Source: Berberis thunbergii (Eukaryota; Streptophyta; Magnoliopsida; Ranunculales; Berberidaceae). Taken from it: 64,000 nt of DNA. The stretch lies in NCBI GenBank assembly GCA_003290165.1, contig QNQO01002048.1, positions 62,001 to 126,000 of the forward strand. Reading direction: 5' to 3'. A model generated the notes under the pieces. It searched no databases and was not told the origin of the DNA. It was given only the letters and a program-made list of their open reading frames with translations. Positions 1 through 15,900 of this stretch are shown piece after piece (the stretch's first letter is position 1; every line of letters begins with the position of its first letter). A program made the translations under genes and the position numbers.

Positions 1-1204
1 ACTTGCTAATTTCAAAACATTTTTTGGTGATTCAAATTTTCTTTATTAGATAACTTAGAATACTACATTTTTTCATGTTTTGATTAGTTTAAGAATTGGT
101 CTCAATTGAGCGTCAAAGTTGGTCGAAAGTCAGGGACAATACCTTGTTTTTTATATTTTGAATGAGTGAGTGCTAAGCTGTTTTGGGAAGAGAGGATAAG
201 AGGGGAGGTTGGCGGTGCGACCATTGTAGCCCCATTCCTCTATCTCTTGTCATCACGCGCTCGATTAATGAACCCTTTTGGGTGAGTCGAATGGAAGTGG
301 AATGGGAGAGATTGTGGGAGAGAGTGATGGTTCAGTTGGGAGGGGAGAGGTTCAGTTGGGAAGGAGGATGCAGTGGGAGCTATTGATCAAACAAGATAAC
401 ATGGAGAATAAGAAGTTGGGAAGAGGGGAGAGGGTGGTTTCTTTCGATAGTTTGAAGGTTGGAGGAGAGAGAGTTTCCTTATATGAGTGGCGTGGAAGAG
501 AAAATGCATGGTGTGCGAAAGTAAAATTAGATGGGTGGTGTGTGTGAGTGCAAGTTGTGGTGTCAAATAGTCGTTGTCTTACTTTTTCGTAATTGATTTT
601 TTTAACATTCTTCAATTAAACTTTGTTCCCCCCCCCCTCTCTTCAACGTTATTCTTTGAATCGAACAAAATAACTAGAACCGTTTTAGCTATTATGATAC
701 CAATTGATAAAACTAACCTATAACTAAGCGAGGAAATGATAAAACTAAACTACTAATAAGCGAGAAGTAAAATAAATATGAGATAAACTTTAATTTGGAA
801 GATAAATAATAAACAAATTAGGCGGGATATTGGGAAAAAGATCTTTGAGAAAGAAAGTTACACACACATATTTCACCCACATAAAATTTTAGAATAAGTT
901 GATTTTTGTGGGGATGATCTTTTGCCTTGTACCCTATCCTCGCAAAAATCGGAAGTTTTGAAATTTCTAACTCTAAAATGATGCACTCTTAAGATGAAAT
1001 TGAACGGTTTAAAATTATCTACCTTGTATAGCATGTTCTGGATTTAAAATTACCCGATCCTTTCATGCTCTGCTCTGCCATCACATTCCATCTATTGTCA
1101 TGCAGTGATTCTGCCCAACTCAATAAGCACTCAATAAATAGTGTTTCCTTAAAAGAACTAGTATGAGTTTTCCACTAGATTATTTTTTTTTCCACCAGTT
1201 TAGA
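1..1204. other. Intergenic, no gene recognised
   Basis: AT-rich DNA with a purine-rich stretch (about 270-480) and a C/T run near 630-645. Short open frames here overlap on both strands and have the low-complexity composition expected by chance. I see no conserved protein motif and no RNA gene. Confidence 0.6.
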
Positions 1205-2524
1205 GGGGTGTATTGTATATGGATTCTTATGGAATTGATAAATAATTAGAAAAGTCCACGGACTCTTTAAATTGTCTACAGACTCTTTAAATTGTCCACG
1301 GACTTCTACTGATTTCTTAAATTCATAAACTTTTGCTACAGACTTTTTAGAGATTTATGAAAATCCACAAACTTTGCATGAATGACTTTTACTGATTTCT
1401 AAAACATTATTCTCAACATCATTCAATAAACCATTCTCTTCAGCCCAATCCTCCATGAATCTTGCAGCAACTCCTTTATTAAACTAGTATAATTAAAAGT
1501 AAGTATAATTAAACTAGTGAAGTGAAGATGAACAAGAGCCAACATGTAAGTATAATTAAACCATGTTTGCAATAGAGTATTACCAAGTTTTGAAAAAAGA
1601 GACATGCTAACACTTAAACCCTCTAGCTAACCTATGGAACTCAAAATCCAAACTTAATTTAGGACTTGTCTGACAACTTCAGGAATTGAATAATAAGGAC
1701 AACCTACAAATTAATCACACTACTTAGCAGAGAATAAAACAGGAGCTTTGCTACAGAGCGAGGGAGGGAGCGAGGGAGAGGGGGCGAGGGATGGGTGTAA
1801 CCACCCATCCTCCTCGAGATAAGCACATCGCGTTGGAGATACGCGCGGGCACTTATCACGAGGAGGATGGGTGGTTACACCCATCCCTCGACCCCTCCCT
1901 CGACCCCTAGATTTTTTCATAAAACAGACTACAACATCGGAGTCTGGTGTAAGAAAGCCCTCTTTAGATTATAAAAACCCAACAAGACTGCCAATTCTGA
2001 CTGGTACACGTAAAGTATACACACGCATCCAGCGATTTTCATACAAAGTCTGTAGGATTTATAAACCCTAATTTAATCCAAACCCTAATTCAAAATCATC
2101 AACGATGCAACTATGAATATTATGCAAAGATAGAAAAAGAATCGAGAAAACAAGAGGATGGGAACCAACCTCTTCGCGGCTGGCACAAGAAAGAACTTTG
2201 GGAGACTTTTTTCACGTTGAAATCTTTGATATGGAGGCTGGCAAACTATTGAACTTTGTTATTTATACTTAACACTGCAAAGTCCATGAGAATCATGATT
2301 TTCCAAATCCATAAATATGAATGATATTTTGAATACCCAAAAACTTTTGTGGACTTTCTGAAATCCATATTGATTACCCCTAGACTTTGTGGATTTCAGA
2401 AAGACTTTTTAAAATCCTGATTGAATACCTCTAGACTTTTTAAAATCCAAATTGAATACACTTGAATTTTTAGAATCCATAGAATTTATTAAATTGTCCA
2501 CAAAATCCAGATACAATACACCCC
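1205..2524. mobile_element. 1.3 kb TIR DNA transposon (non-autonomous)
   Basis: The left end GGGGTGTATTGTATATGGAT matches the reverse complement of the right end (GGGTGTATTGTATCTGGAT). Inside both ends are many short subterminal repeats of the type GACTTTNTAAAATCC / GTCCACGGACTCTTTAAATT (about 1255-1400 and 2300-2500). This resembles a non-autonomous DNA transposon type common in dicots. I could not find a convincing target duplication, so the superfamily is open. A second fold-back element is nested inside at 1743-1918. The middle (1930-2280) has no recognisable coding sequence. Confidence 0.6.
1743..1918. mobile_element. Fold-back MITE A, Mutator-like
   Basis: Near-perfect inverted repeat. 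The arm GGGATGGGTGTAACCACCC plus CATCCTCCTCG at about 1788-1816 is repeated in inverse orientation at about 1860-1889, around a 45 bp loop. The element is flanked by the 9 bp direct repeat ATAAAACAG (1734-1742 and 1919-1927), the target-duplication length typical of Mutator elements. It is nested in the 1205-2524 element and related in arm and loop to the copy at 44610. Confidence 0.7.
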
Positions 2525-4299
2525 CAATGTAATTGTGCGTTGATTTAGGAGTTTGGGTCTGGTTTATACTTTTAATCATCTATAGCTGCGCCTGCTCTCT
2601 AGTCCCCCGTCCTCCCTTAATGTTGGATAAAAGGTGGGGTGAAACTGAGACCTAATAGAATTTTGATGTAGGATTTTATTTCTTAATTCGATGTGTTTTG
2701 TGCTGGCTTAGTTGAGTTGTCTTGACTAAAATACATGTTTGTGCTGAATTAACCCATTCTCAAGGAGTGTTTATCAAATCCATCTAAAATTTTAGAACAG
2801 TATTCCTAACATTAACTTACATTTGCCTTGTCTCTAATGGAACAAAAAAATGGATCATGTGCAACTAGGTCTAGATTTTTCGTTAGGATTATTTGTCGAA
2901 CTCGTTTTGAAAGTTATAGGTACGACATTAGTTCTCACATATTCTCAAATTTTAACTCGAAGGGGCTAGCGAAAAGTATAGTTAATGTGCAAGTTGGTAT
3001 GAATTGTCATTCAAATGCACAAAAACCCAAACTATATTCTAATTGGCTTTGTTGTTCAGTTAATTTGGAATGTTACCATCATAGATAAATGAATAATATT
3101 CTTAATATTATGGAACATTTGACTTATTCTATATATTTTCGAACTTGAACCAAACCCATGTCCAAGCAGTACTAGTTGATTCAAAAAATAAATTCATAGG
3201 AAGATGATCTCGCGTAGTCGTTGAAAATTGAAATTTCTTTAATGAAAAGAAAGGGACGTTATCGGGTCAATGAGCTTATGAAATCATTCGCTACAAATCT
3301 TATCAACTGAATTAGCAATGTTTATTGATGGTAATCAATGTCAAATTCAGCCATTTCAAAAAAATATTAATAAAATAAAACTTGATTTGGGATAATCTCA
3401 ATAATCAAGACAAATAAGCAATTAAGAGGGTGTTTGTATTTGAGTCAAAGTCTTAATGAGAGTGAGACACCTTGTTTAAAGTGTTTGTTTTTTGTTTTTA
3501 GTTTTGATCAGAAGTTGAAGTTCTGTTTGGAGTAAGCACTCCCATGATATTGATCACTTAGCATCGAGTGTTTAATAAAAATTAATTTCAATAATAACTT
3601 AATAGTAAATTTATAATGATTGCTACCACTCCTTTACTCTACCAACCATCCCCTATTTTTTCCACCTCATTTTTATCACGCAAGCAATGCCGTCACCATC
3701 GCCACCACTCTTTCTGGCCTCCCTTCCTCCTCCTCCTCCTCTTGCTCTCATTCCTCATTCTCTTTCATTTCCTCTCTATTGAAAATTGTATGAGGAATGG
3801 AAAATGATATAGAGTGGTTTTTGGTAGTGGTGAAAAGTTGTCTTAATGGTATTTGGACGAGAGAAAACAACTGGTGAAGATGGTTAATGTTGGTGGTTTG
3901 TGGTGGACGGTGAGAATTGTGGTAGTGGGTAAAAATGTATAAAAAAAATTTAAGTCAGCACCTAAAATAAACACCATTTAATTTTATATACTATACTCAA
4001 CAATTCATTTAAAACAAAACAATTTGGATGTTGAGATATTTTATGTATTCATTACGAGTAATACTACAGTGCACTTAAGAATTCCCCATTCATCACACAC
4101 CCCTCCTCCCTCGATAAGCAGAGTTACTATGTTCCCCTCCCTTTTCCCATCTCCGAACTAGACCAAGTAAATAGAGTTTTGTTGTAGCAGAACTTAGCAG
4201 TTTAATCGATCGGTGGAACATAGAACATCATATAAGCGTATCTAGCGCAACAAACCCTGCGTTCTCATGAGGGCATTTCAGTAATAACAGCAGGAAAAC
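2525..4299. other. Intergenic; possible weak MITE at about 3428-3982
   Basis: No gene is recognised. GGTGTTTGTATTT near 3430 and the reverse complement of AAATAAACACC near 3967-3977 could be the ends of a decayed inverted-repeat element, but no target duplication is convincing. A C/T-rich tract (about 3640-3780) encodes only low-complexity peptides. The last 200 bases are the presumed promoter of the ribosomal protein gene. Confidence 0.45.
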
Positions 4300-4305
4300 C
4301 CGCAG

Positions 4306-4347
4306 TATAAAGAAGACTACAACGAGGGTTAGGGTTTTTCCTCTCTT
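4306..4347 (+). promoter_or_regulatory. TATA box, telo-box and pyrimidine start tract of RPS3a
   Basis: TATAAAG lies at 4306-4312. TTAGGGTTT (4329-4337) is the inverse of the AAACCCTAA telo-box, a promoter element well known from plant ribosomal protein genes. A pyrimidine stretch with CCTCTCTT follows and is a plausible transcription start, about 70 bases before the ATG. The assignment is inferred from motif and position. Confidence 0.6.
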
Positions 4348-4408
4348 AAAGCTCTCACCTTGAAAAAAACCTCTCCGTCTGTACCTCGCCTCCTCTGCAT
4401 CATCGACA

Positions 4409-7831
<3,423 letters not shown>

Positions 7832-9021
7832 GTTATTAGTATCCTAGTAGTTTTCAAATTATTGATGTCATTTTTACAAGGAGCCTCAAGTAGTTAAACT
7901 ATTGTCGTTTTGGGCTTTATGTTACAAGTATGCGGAATCTTTTTGACTTTAGAGAACATGAAGTTTCAATTGGATTGATGTTTATCATTTCAATGCTGGA
8001 ACCAGTTTTTGACATTGATTTTTATGCATATTGTGTTTATTTAACCAGTTGTGAAGCACAAGTATTGGGAGGTATGGATAGGTTTATGAATGGTGCATGG
8101 TTTGAGTCTTGCAGATCAGTCCACTTTTTAATTGAACCAGCCAGTTCTTACTGTAATGCTTGTGCAGTTCTAACAGTTGTCTCACTTGGGAACAATAGTT
8201 CCCTTCGGATTAACTAGCTTGTCCTGTTTGCAAGGCTAATAAAATTTTCAGAATTATTCCCTTAGCACTAAGGAGCATGTTGATCAGTTTGTGTAGATAA
8301 ATTTTTCTGATAAATTCACTTTGAAAACCATATTAGAAGTCATCTGCGGTTGATGTTTTTCCATCAAGTAGATTTAACCCGATGGTCATGTAGCTAGGTT
8401 GCTTCCAGAGCATGGGATAGTACAAGAATGAACATTTTATGTGGGGTGGTGCCAGTTGGCAATGAGAAGGTCACTTTCACCCTCCCGGTTATTTACTCCC
8501 TCTTCATTCTCATTTCCTCCAAAAATTATACGCTGTCCATTATTTCAAATCACCAACAAGTTATTGCAAGTTTTATGCATGCAAAATTTTATATTTAGAC
8601 CTCTATTAATTACTAGTTTTAGAGTCGAAGAAAATCTATAAATTTAGTGAAAATTAAATAATTTATTAATTACAAATTAACTAATAACTTATTAATTTAT
8701 CAAAGTATTTATTAATTGATTAATAATTTGTTTTTATATTTGATAATTTAGTGACCTATTCGAAAGTTCGTGCAAAAATGGCACTGAGTACACATTGTGA
8801 AATGGTACACTGGTTTGATGTAATTGCATTCCTATCTCCCTCTTTGTTTTTTTTCTTATTCTACAAATAGTCAAGTCATTGGTCTTCTAATGAAATGATG
8901 CGAAATTTCTAAAAATTGCAGATTCTGACCTATTGATATTAATGCAGTCTTGCCTATATATGGGACATATCATTTACCAACAGTGATAAACTAAGGCCTA
9001 ACCTGATTTTGTGCGTGTTTA
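7832..9021. other. RPS3a 3' UTR and intergenic DNA
   Basis: The first 200-400 bases are presumably 3' UTR (AATAAA near 8238). The remainder is AT-rich with no recognisable gene or RNA. An open frame of 95 codons at 7930-8217 lies in the 3' UTR and shows no family resemblance. Confidence 0.5.
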
Positions 9022-9228
9022 GAGCATCTCCACCCATGGGAGGAATAACTTCACGCCATTGATATATACGGAGCTAATTTTCATCCTTTTGTTGTGATGC
9101 TTAACTCATTGCTCTGATTGACACCCCATTCACAACCACTACCGAGGGGGCGGAACAAAAAATTGGGTGTGAAACACCGCCACCATCACAACCCCGCTTT
9201 TGCTTTCTACTTTCGGGTGGAGATGCAC
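9022..9228. mobile_element. Tourist-like (PIF/Harbinger) MITE
   Basis: Terminal inverted repeats GAGCATCTCCACCC (left) and GTGCATCTCCACCC (reverse of right end) differ at one base. Both ends are flanked by TTA (9019-9021 and 9229-9231), the three-base target site of PIF/Harbinger elements. The length of 207 bp and lack of coding capacity fit a MITE. Confidence 0.75.
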
Positions 9229-9231
9229 TTA

Positions 9232-9983
9232 TCCTGTCTTGCATAATGTAATTTACAAAAAGGGAAATATATTGCATAAAAGAACCAGGGTACCGAGCAA
9301 TGGGAGTGAGAAACTCCCTCAACCAACGACTCCATTAGCCAAAACTGTCCTTCCTCTAGCTCACTAATGTAAGCGGAGAACGAACATCCTTCAAAATCCC
9401 GGAATCACCCTCAAATGCCAGACCAGCCCTCTAGCCAACTGGGGAGCAAAGCTGAACTTAAATATTTGAACATTCATACCAACTCAGTTTGGGCGAATAC
9501 TGAGATAATAAACGTCACTAAAATTAATTGGAGGTCAGTTTGTTTCCTCAAATCTAATAACATAAATCTACAAAGTATAACCTTCATTGTTGAGGTTAGA
9601 TGCATAAAAATTACAATCCAATAAGGCGATCAAAAGAAGAAATGATAGCAGCACTCATCCATTAAGTGCGACTCTTGCATCATAGTGAGATGTCGAATGT
9701 GTATGATCCTACAGGATGTCGACGGACCGGCCATAAAAGTCAAAAAACATACAAATCGGATAAAAATCACAAGTAATTATGGGAGTATATGCTCATGAGT
9801 TCAGCTCCTTTGATTAGATCATCCCAAACATATACACATAATATGCTAATGAAAAATAGTCTCTACTAAATCACCTCTACTTGAATACATCTCTAAGTGA
9901 GAAAAATTTTAATTGTCTAAAAACAAGGTTTCAACAAACTACAAGGTCGAAGTAATGTATATGCTTCATGAAAATATCTTACC
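9232..9983. other. Intergenic / NET1 3' flank
   Basis: No gene is seen. Immediately after the NET1 stop codon (minus strand) comes GAGGTAAGATA, a good splice-donor match, so a 3'-UTR intron may extend into this stretch. Confidence 0.4.
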
Positions 9984-12900
9984 TCAGTCTCCCTTCGTTG
10001 CAGGTTTCACACATGCACAACATGCCTTCTTTCGCCTGTTGCCTTTTCCTCCACTGTAAATATAATCCCTCAGGAGAACTCTTGTACTTCTCTTGGCAGC
10101 GTTGGCTTCCCTGGCAGCATTTTCATCGTCTAGTTTCAGCAAAACAAACTGGATCCTCTGCAACTCCAACTGCAATCTTCCAATTTTTTCAGATCCTTTT
10201 CGTGCTTGTTCTGAAATTCTTCGTCTTCGTGACTTTCCAGCTTCTTTAATCTCCTCAGCAGCCTTTCCACCAGAAGGTGAACGACTTCCTTCAGCATTTT
10301 TAGTCAATTTTCCATTGACATCAAACAACTGCGAGATGGCTTCCTCAACTTCCTGTAGTTGCCCCTTCAATGTATCATATTCAGTGCCCTTTGTTTTCTT
10401 ACTCTTGGTGGAAGTCTCCATCTTGTTTTTCAAGTCTTGAACTGTTATTTGAAGGTTTGTCAACTTCTGAGCATCTGAAGCAAGTCTTTCTAAGATCTTC
10501 CTTTTGTTCCCTTGGGTCGTCTCTGTAGCTGCTTTGGATATTTCCAGTTTGTCTACGCCCAGCTCCTTCTCAGTCTGCAGTTCTGATGAGGGATATTCAC
10601 TCTTAAGCTCCTCAACAGCTTCAATCTGATTGTAGGATGTATCTTCAGGCACCATCTTTCCCAATTTGTTCACCTGCCTATCATTGCTACCTTTACCAGA
10701 TGTTTCCCATAACTCGAGCATCTCATCAGTCTCAGAATTTTCTTTTTTGCTCATGACATGTGAGCCAAAGGCATCATATGAACTTTCTGACGCTTGATCC
10801 AGTGGAATATCTTTCATCACTAACCCATTTCTCCCTTTAGAGTTTCTCGGTTCAGCAGCCATTTTCCCCTTTTCCAGTTGTAGAACAATGTCACTACTAG
10901 TTTGAACCTCCCCCACTCGGATTGAGCTGTTTGCAGATTTTAACACTTCGATCTCTTTCATCGCAGCCTGCAGCTTGATGTTGGTAACCATGCTTTCCTG
11001 AACTGCCAGCCTCTCCATGTCTACGACTGCCTTTTCGACTAATTCAACTCTACTCTGCAACTCCTGCAAATCTGAAACTTCATCTGCAGTCATCAGTTTT
11101 TCATCTTCACTTGGTAGACCACTATTGCCAGGTGGATTACTTGCCATTCCAGGACCCTGGACACACATGCAGATAGACATTAATAATGTTTTTTTACGCA
11201 AGATAGAAGTGGTATAGAGAGACTGGTAATCTTAATTTCAACTAGCAAAATAGTTAAAACAGTACCTCGCTTACTACAGTTTCAGCAAGTATTGGAGTCG
11301 TTACACCCGTAATGAAATTATAGCCAACGAATATTTCAAATAATCATGGGAACACAGAAACAATAACTAGAATTGCAGTGTAACTTGAGAGGGAAACCCT
11401 CGTCAAACCACAGAACCATTTCCCAAGCCACCAAGTAGCTCAAGAGCTCAATCAAGTTTTTGGAGTGTACACTAGGGGAAATTTATGATTTAGCTGATAT
11501 TTAGGCGAGCCAGTCATTACTATTTTTCTACTTTCTTAATCATTCACAACTAACAATCTATTAAATATCTATTACCAAGAAATGAACTCACCTCTTCTTC
11601 CTGAGTATAAACTCCAAGAATCTTTGTCCGTGAAAGCACGTGATCCTCAAGAGACGTTAAACTCTCTCCTAGAGAAACAATGACGGGTGAATATGCAACC
11701 AACTTCGATTTAAGTCCTCCATTTTCACCTTCCAGGACATGAAGTCTTTCTTTCAACTGATCAATTTGTGAACCCTTTGAAGCATTTTCATCTTCAAGGC
11801 TTCCACATGCTTGAATGAGCTCATGTCCTTTCTTTTCAAAAAAAGCTGCACAAATGTTGGTGCACTGAAGGTCACCATACTGTTTTACAGCTTCAGCTTC
11901 AAGAACTTCAACCTCATTTATTTTCTTTAGCAACTCGGAGCTCAAACATTCTTCTCTGACTTTACCAGCTTCAATTTCATCATGTAACTTAGCCACTTCT
12001 GATTCCAATCTCCAATTTGCTTCATGAAGGCAGCCAATCTCCTCCCTCTGATGGGTGTTGTCTTCAGATAGCTCAAGAATCTGCTTCTCTAATTCGACTC
12101 TTGTCAATTTAGATTCATCATATTCCCTCTTCAGATCCTCAACATCTCTGTGCAGTTCCACATTTTCATTTTGAGAAGCTTCAAACTTCTCTAATGCTTT
12201 TAAAAGCTCCATATCCTTCTGGGTGAGCATCTCACTTCCGATCCCAAGCTCACGATTTAATTGGTCATTTGCATTCCTGGCTGTGCTCAGTTCACTCTGG
12301 AACTCACCAACTGACCTTTTGAGATGTAAATTTTCCGTTTCTACCATTTCCACCTTGGTTCCCATTTTTGCTACCTGCATCTCCAATCCACTGTTCACTC
12401 CACGAAGATGGTCGAGGTCTTCAGCAAGCCCCTTTAATTCCACAATTTTCTCAGCACCAAAGCTCTTGAGAATCAAACAAACATTTCCTAGAGCAATAGC
12501 TTCACCACGGGTGAGGGTGTTTTCCTCCTCTAGCATGCACTTCTCCTCTTCCAATTCCGAGAACTCCTTCATCAAAGTTCGGTTTCCTTCATGTAACTTG
12601 TAGTTCTCATTCTGTATGACATTGTACATCTCTTGCAAATTTGCTAACTTCTTGAGTAGATTTTCCATTTCTTCTTTTAGTACTTCCTCTCGCTTCTCCC
12701 TTGCTCTCACTTCCAGTGTCAACTGCCCATTCATCTGCAGCAACTCTTGCTTCTCATTTTGCACCATAAGTAGCTCCTCCATGCGTACCTTAAGCTCCTG
12801 ATGAAGGGTGCTTCTCTCAGATTCAAGATCTGACATCTCCATTCTCAGTTGCTCAAGCAGCGTGACAAGAACTGATGACTCAAAAAGTAACTGCTGCTTT

Positions 12901-15900
12901 TCATCCTGTGTTTTCAACAAAGAAGTAACTGCGTCTTCAATTTTCTGTGCGATATGCTCCAGGAGTAATTGATCTTTGGTCATCATATCTTGACATTCAT
13001 AATCAGGATGGAGTTTAAGTGACTTCAGCACCTGCTGAATTCCTGATCTGACATTTTCAATTTGGTTTGTCAATGTCTTGGCTTCTGCCTGTTTTGCGAA
13101 AAATCCTCTTCCAATTGAGAAATCAGTTTCTCTGACAACTTGGATTGTTCAAAGTATTTCTGACACTCGATCAACAAGGAGAAGTTCTTTTCTTCCATAT
13201 CTAGGATGCACCTCTGCAAGATGAAAATCTCAACCTGAGCCTTTAGTGCTTTATCTTGCTCTTCATCAAATTCTTTCTTCCTCCAACTGCCTTCCTCTTG
13301 TAGGATACTGACCTGGTCTTCCAAATGAGTGAGACGGATATCACTTGATTCGACAAAAATCGCATGTTCTTGTTTCTCCAGATTCAAGGAGGCCCGTAAT
13401 TCTTCGACATGATGAATTGTGGTTTCTTTCTCCTTCTCCAGTCCAGTATACTTCTCTTCTAGTTCTGTATATTTCTTCTCAAGCTCATCCAGTGTTTGCT
13501 GAAACTTCTTTAAATGTGAAACTAGAGTGTCTCTTTCTGTGAGAAGATCAGATCTCTCATGATCAAGCGACTGACAGGATTCCTGCAAGCACTTTGATTT
13601 TTCCCGTAAACCTTCGAGTTCAACATTTGTATCACAGATAGAGTTCTCCAGTAAGGTGTTCTTCTCTATTAGCTTCTCAATATTAGCAGTAGCAATCTCT
13701 AACTGAGAAACCAGGGCAGCCTTCTCAGAATCAAGAGTGGAAATCTCTTGCTGGAAAGACTTACAAGATTCTTCTAGTTCCTTTACCTTCTCTCTTAAGC
13801 CTTCCAACTCTACATTCACATCAGAGAGTGAATTTTCTAAAAAGGCATTCCTCTCTAAAAGCTTTTCCATGTTTTCCAACTTCTGCAGAAGAGTTACTTT
13901 CTGATCATTCTCCTTATGAAGATTCTCCTTTAGCTTGGAGTTTTCATCTTGCAAGTCCATCACAGATGACCTGAGACGCTCTGGTTTCAAACCAACTGAC
14001 TCCACCTGCTCAATGACACCCCTGTGTCTCTTGTTCAAGTCATTGATTTCCTCTTTCAAACAGTAAATCTCTTGCTGAAGTGCATTTCTTTGGTCCAGAC
14101 GAAGTCCAACATCCTCTTCAAGTTTCGCTATCAGCCCCTTCAACCTAAATATCTCATCTTGAAGGTTATTTATTGAAACAGAAGATGAGACATTCTGCTC
14201 ATTCAGCTTCTTGTTTTCTTCTGTGACTTGCTGAAGTTCTTCCTCTAAGCCATGGTTCCAATGCTCCATGTCCTTCAGCATCAGAACCCCTTTTTGGAGC
14301 TCCATTGTAAGGGCTCTCTGCTCTTGCTGAGATTGAGCATGCATATTCTCCAGAACTTTGACAGTGGCTTCAGCCTGCATGGAGCGCAAGCTCACTTCTT
14401 CTATGCGCTTATGGAGTCTCTCCAACTCTTCCTGCTTCCCGGAAAGTGTTACTTTTTGCACCTCTGTCTTCTGTACCAAAGCTTCCACCTCTGACTGTAG
14501 AGACTGATTTTCTTTTTCCATCAGAAGATGCTTCTCTTGAGCACTGATTAATCTTGCACCAGCCGCTACAATCTCGCTTTCAAGCCTTTTTCTCTCCTCT
14601 TTAGCAATAGACATCTCAGCTTCAAGATTAGATATTGTCTCCAAACAACTCTGGTACTGAAGTGCAGCAGCTTCCTTCTCTTCAATCAGTTTAGCAATGT
14701 CTTGCTTTAGCAATTCTACTTCGGATTCAGCTTTATCAGCTCTCTTGCTAATTCTTTCAGCTTCCTCCTTAGCATAAGAGAGTTTGGATTCAAGATCAGA
14801 TATGGTCCCCAAACACTGCTTGTATTGAAGAAGACCTGCTTCCTTCTCACCTTCTAATTTAGTGAGAGCTAGCTTCAGAGTTTGTGCTTCAGATTCGGCT
14901 TTGGTTGCACGTTCATCAAGTCCCCCAGCCTCCTTCTCTGCACGAGAAACTCTAGCTTCCAGATTAGATATCCTCTCCAAGCACTGATTGTACTGAAGAA
15001 GGCCAGCTTCCTTTTCAGCTTCTAATTTTGCAAGAGACTGTTTCAAGGTTTCAACTTCGATTTCAGCTTTAACAGCTCGCTCATTGAGTTCTCTGGCACC
15101 TTCTTGTGCACGAGAAAAATCAGTTTCCAGATTGAACAACCTCTTTAAACTCTGCTGATATTGCAGGAGTCCAGCCTCTTTTTCGGCTTCTAACTTTGCA
15201 AGAGCTTGCTTTAAAGTCTGAACTTCAGTTTCAGCTTTCAATGCTCGTTCATCAAGTCCTCTGGCATCATCTTGAGCACAAGAAATTTCAGTCTCCAAAT
15301 TGGATAACCGCTGCAAACTCTGGCGGTACTGAAGTAAGCCAGCTTCCTTTTCTGTTTCTAGTTTAGCAAGGGCATCCTTTAGGGTCCGAACTTCAGTCTC
15401 AGCTATAGCTGCATGTGCAGAATCAGGGGCGATATGAACCTCCCTTGCTTCCTCCTCTTGAAAGTTGAGACCTTTTCTCACCTTCCCTTCTGAAACTTTT
15501 GCATGGTGTTGCACCCCTGCTCCTGATCCAAACAGATCATTGAGCTGTTTTAACCCTCTTTTGCTTGTTATGGATTCAGACTCATCAGTGTGTGTTCCGT
15601 TCCTACTAAAAGCATGCTTATGTGATTCATCAGGGTCAACCAGTCCACGAAGTGGATGTGATGTCTCAGGTGTGTGTGGTTCAGCCTCAGTAGCAGAAGA
15701 GCTTGATGGTGACTCGTCAGGTAGCATGAAGGGAACTTGGTTGGGAAAAGCTTCTGCCATGGTTCGATGGGCTTGACGAAGTGCTCCTGTCGCATGATCA
15801 TATCTTTCTGCCAATGCACGGTATGCTCGATAGAACTCCTCAACCAATTTCATAAGTTCTGGGCGTTTCTTATAGTACATTTCTGCCCTTCTTGCAAAGG

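Noticed and set aside
183..615. Overlapping open frames on both strands near the left end
   Set aside because: Low-complexity purine-rich composition, no motif, and open frames on both strands. Expected by chance.
3616..3807. Open frame in a C/T-rich tract
   Set aside because: The peptide is a run of Leu, Ser and His from CTC/TCC repeats, with no start context or splice support.
7930..8217. 95-codon frame after RPS3a
   Set aside because: Lies in the expected 3' UTR and shows no family resemblance.
12223..12801. Plus-strand frames opposite NET1 exon 2
   Set aside because: Antisense shadows of the NET1 coiled-coil codons.
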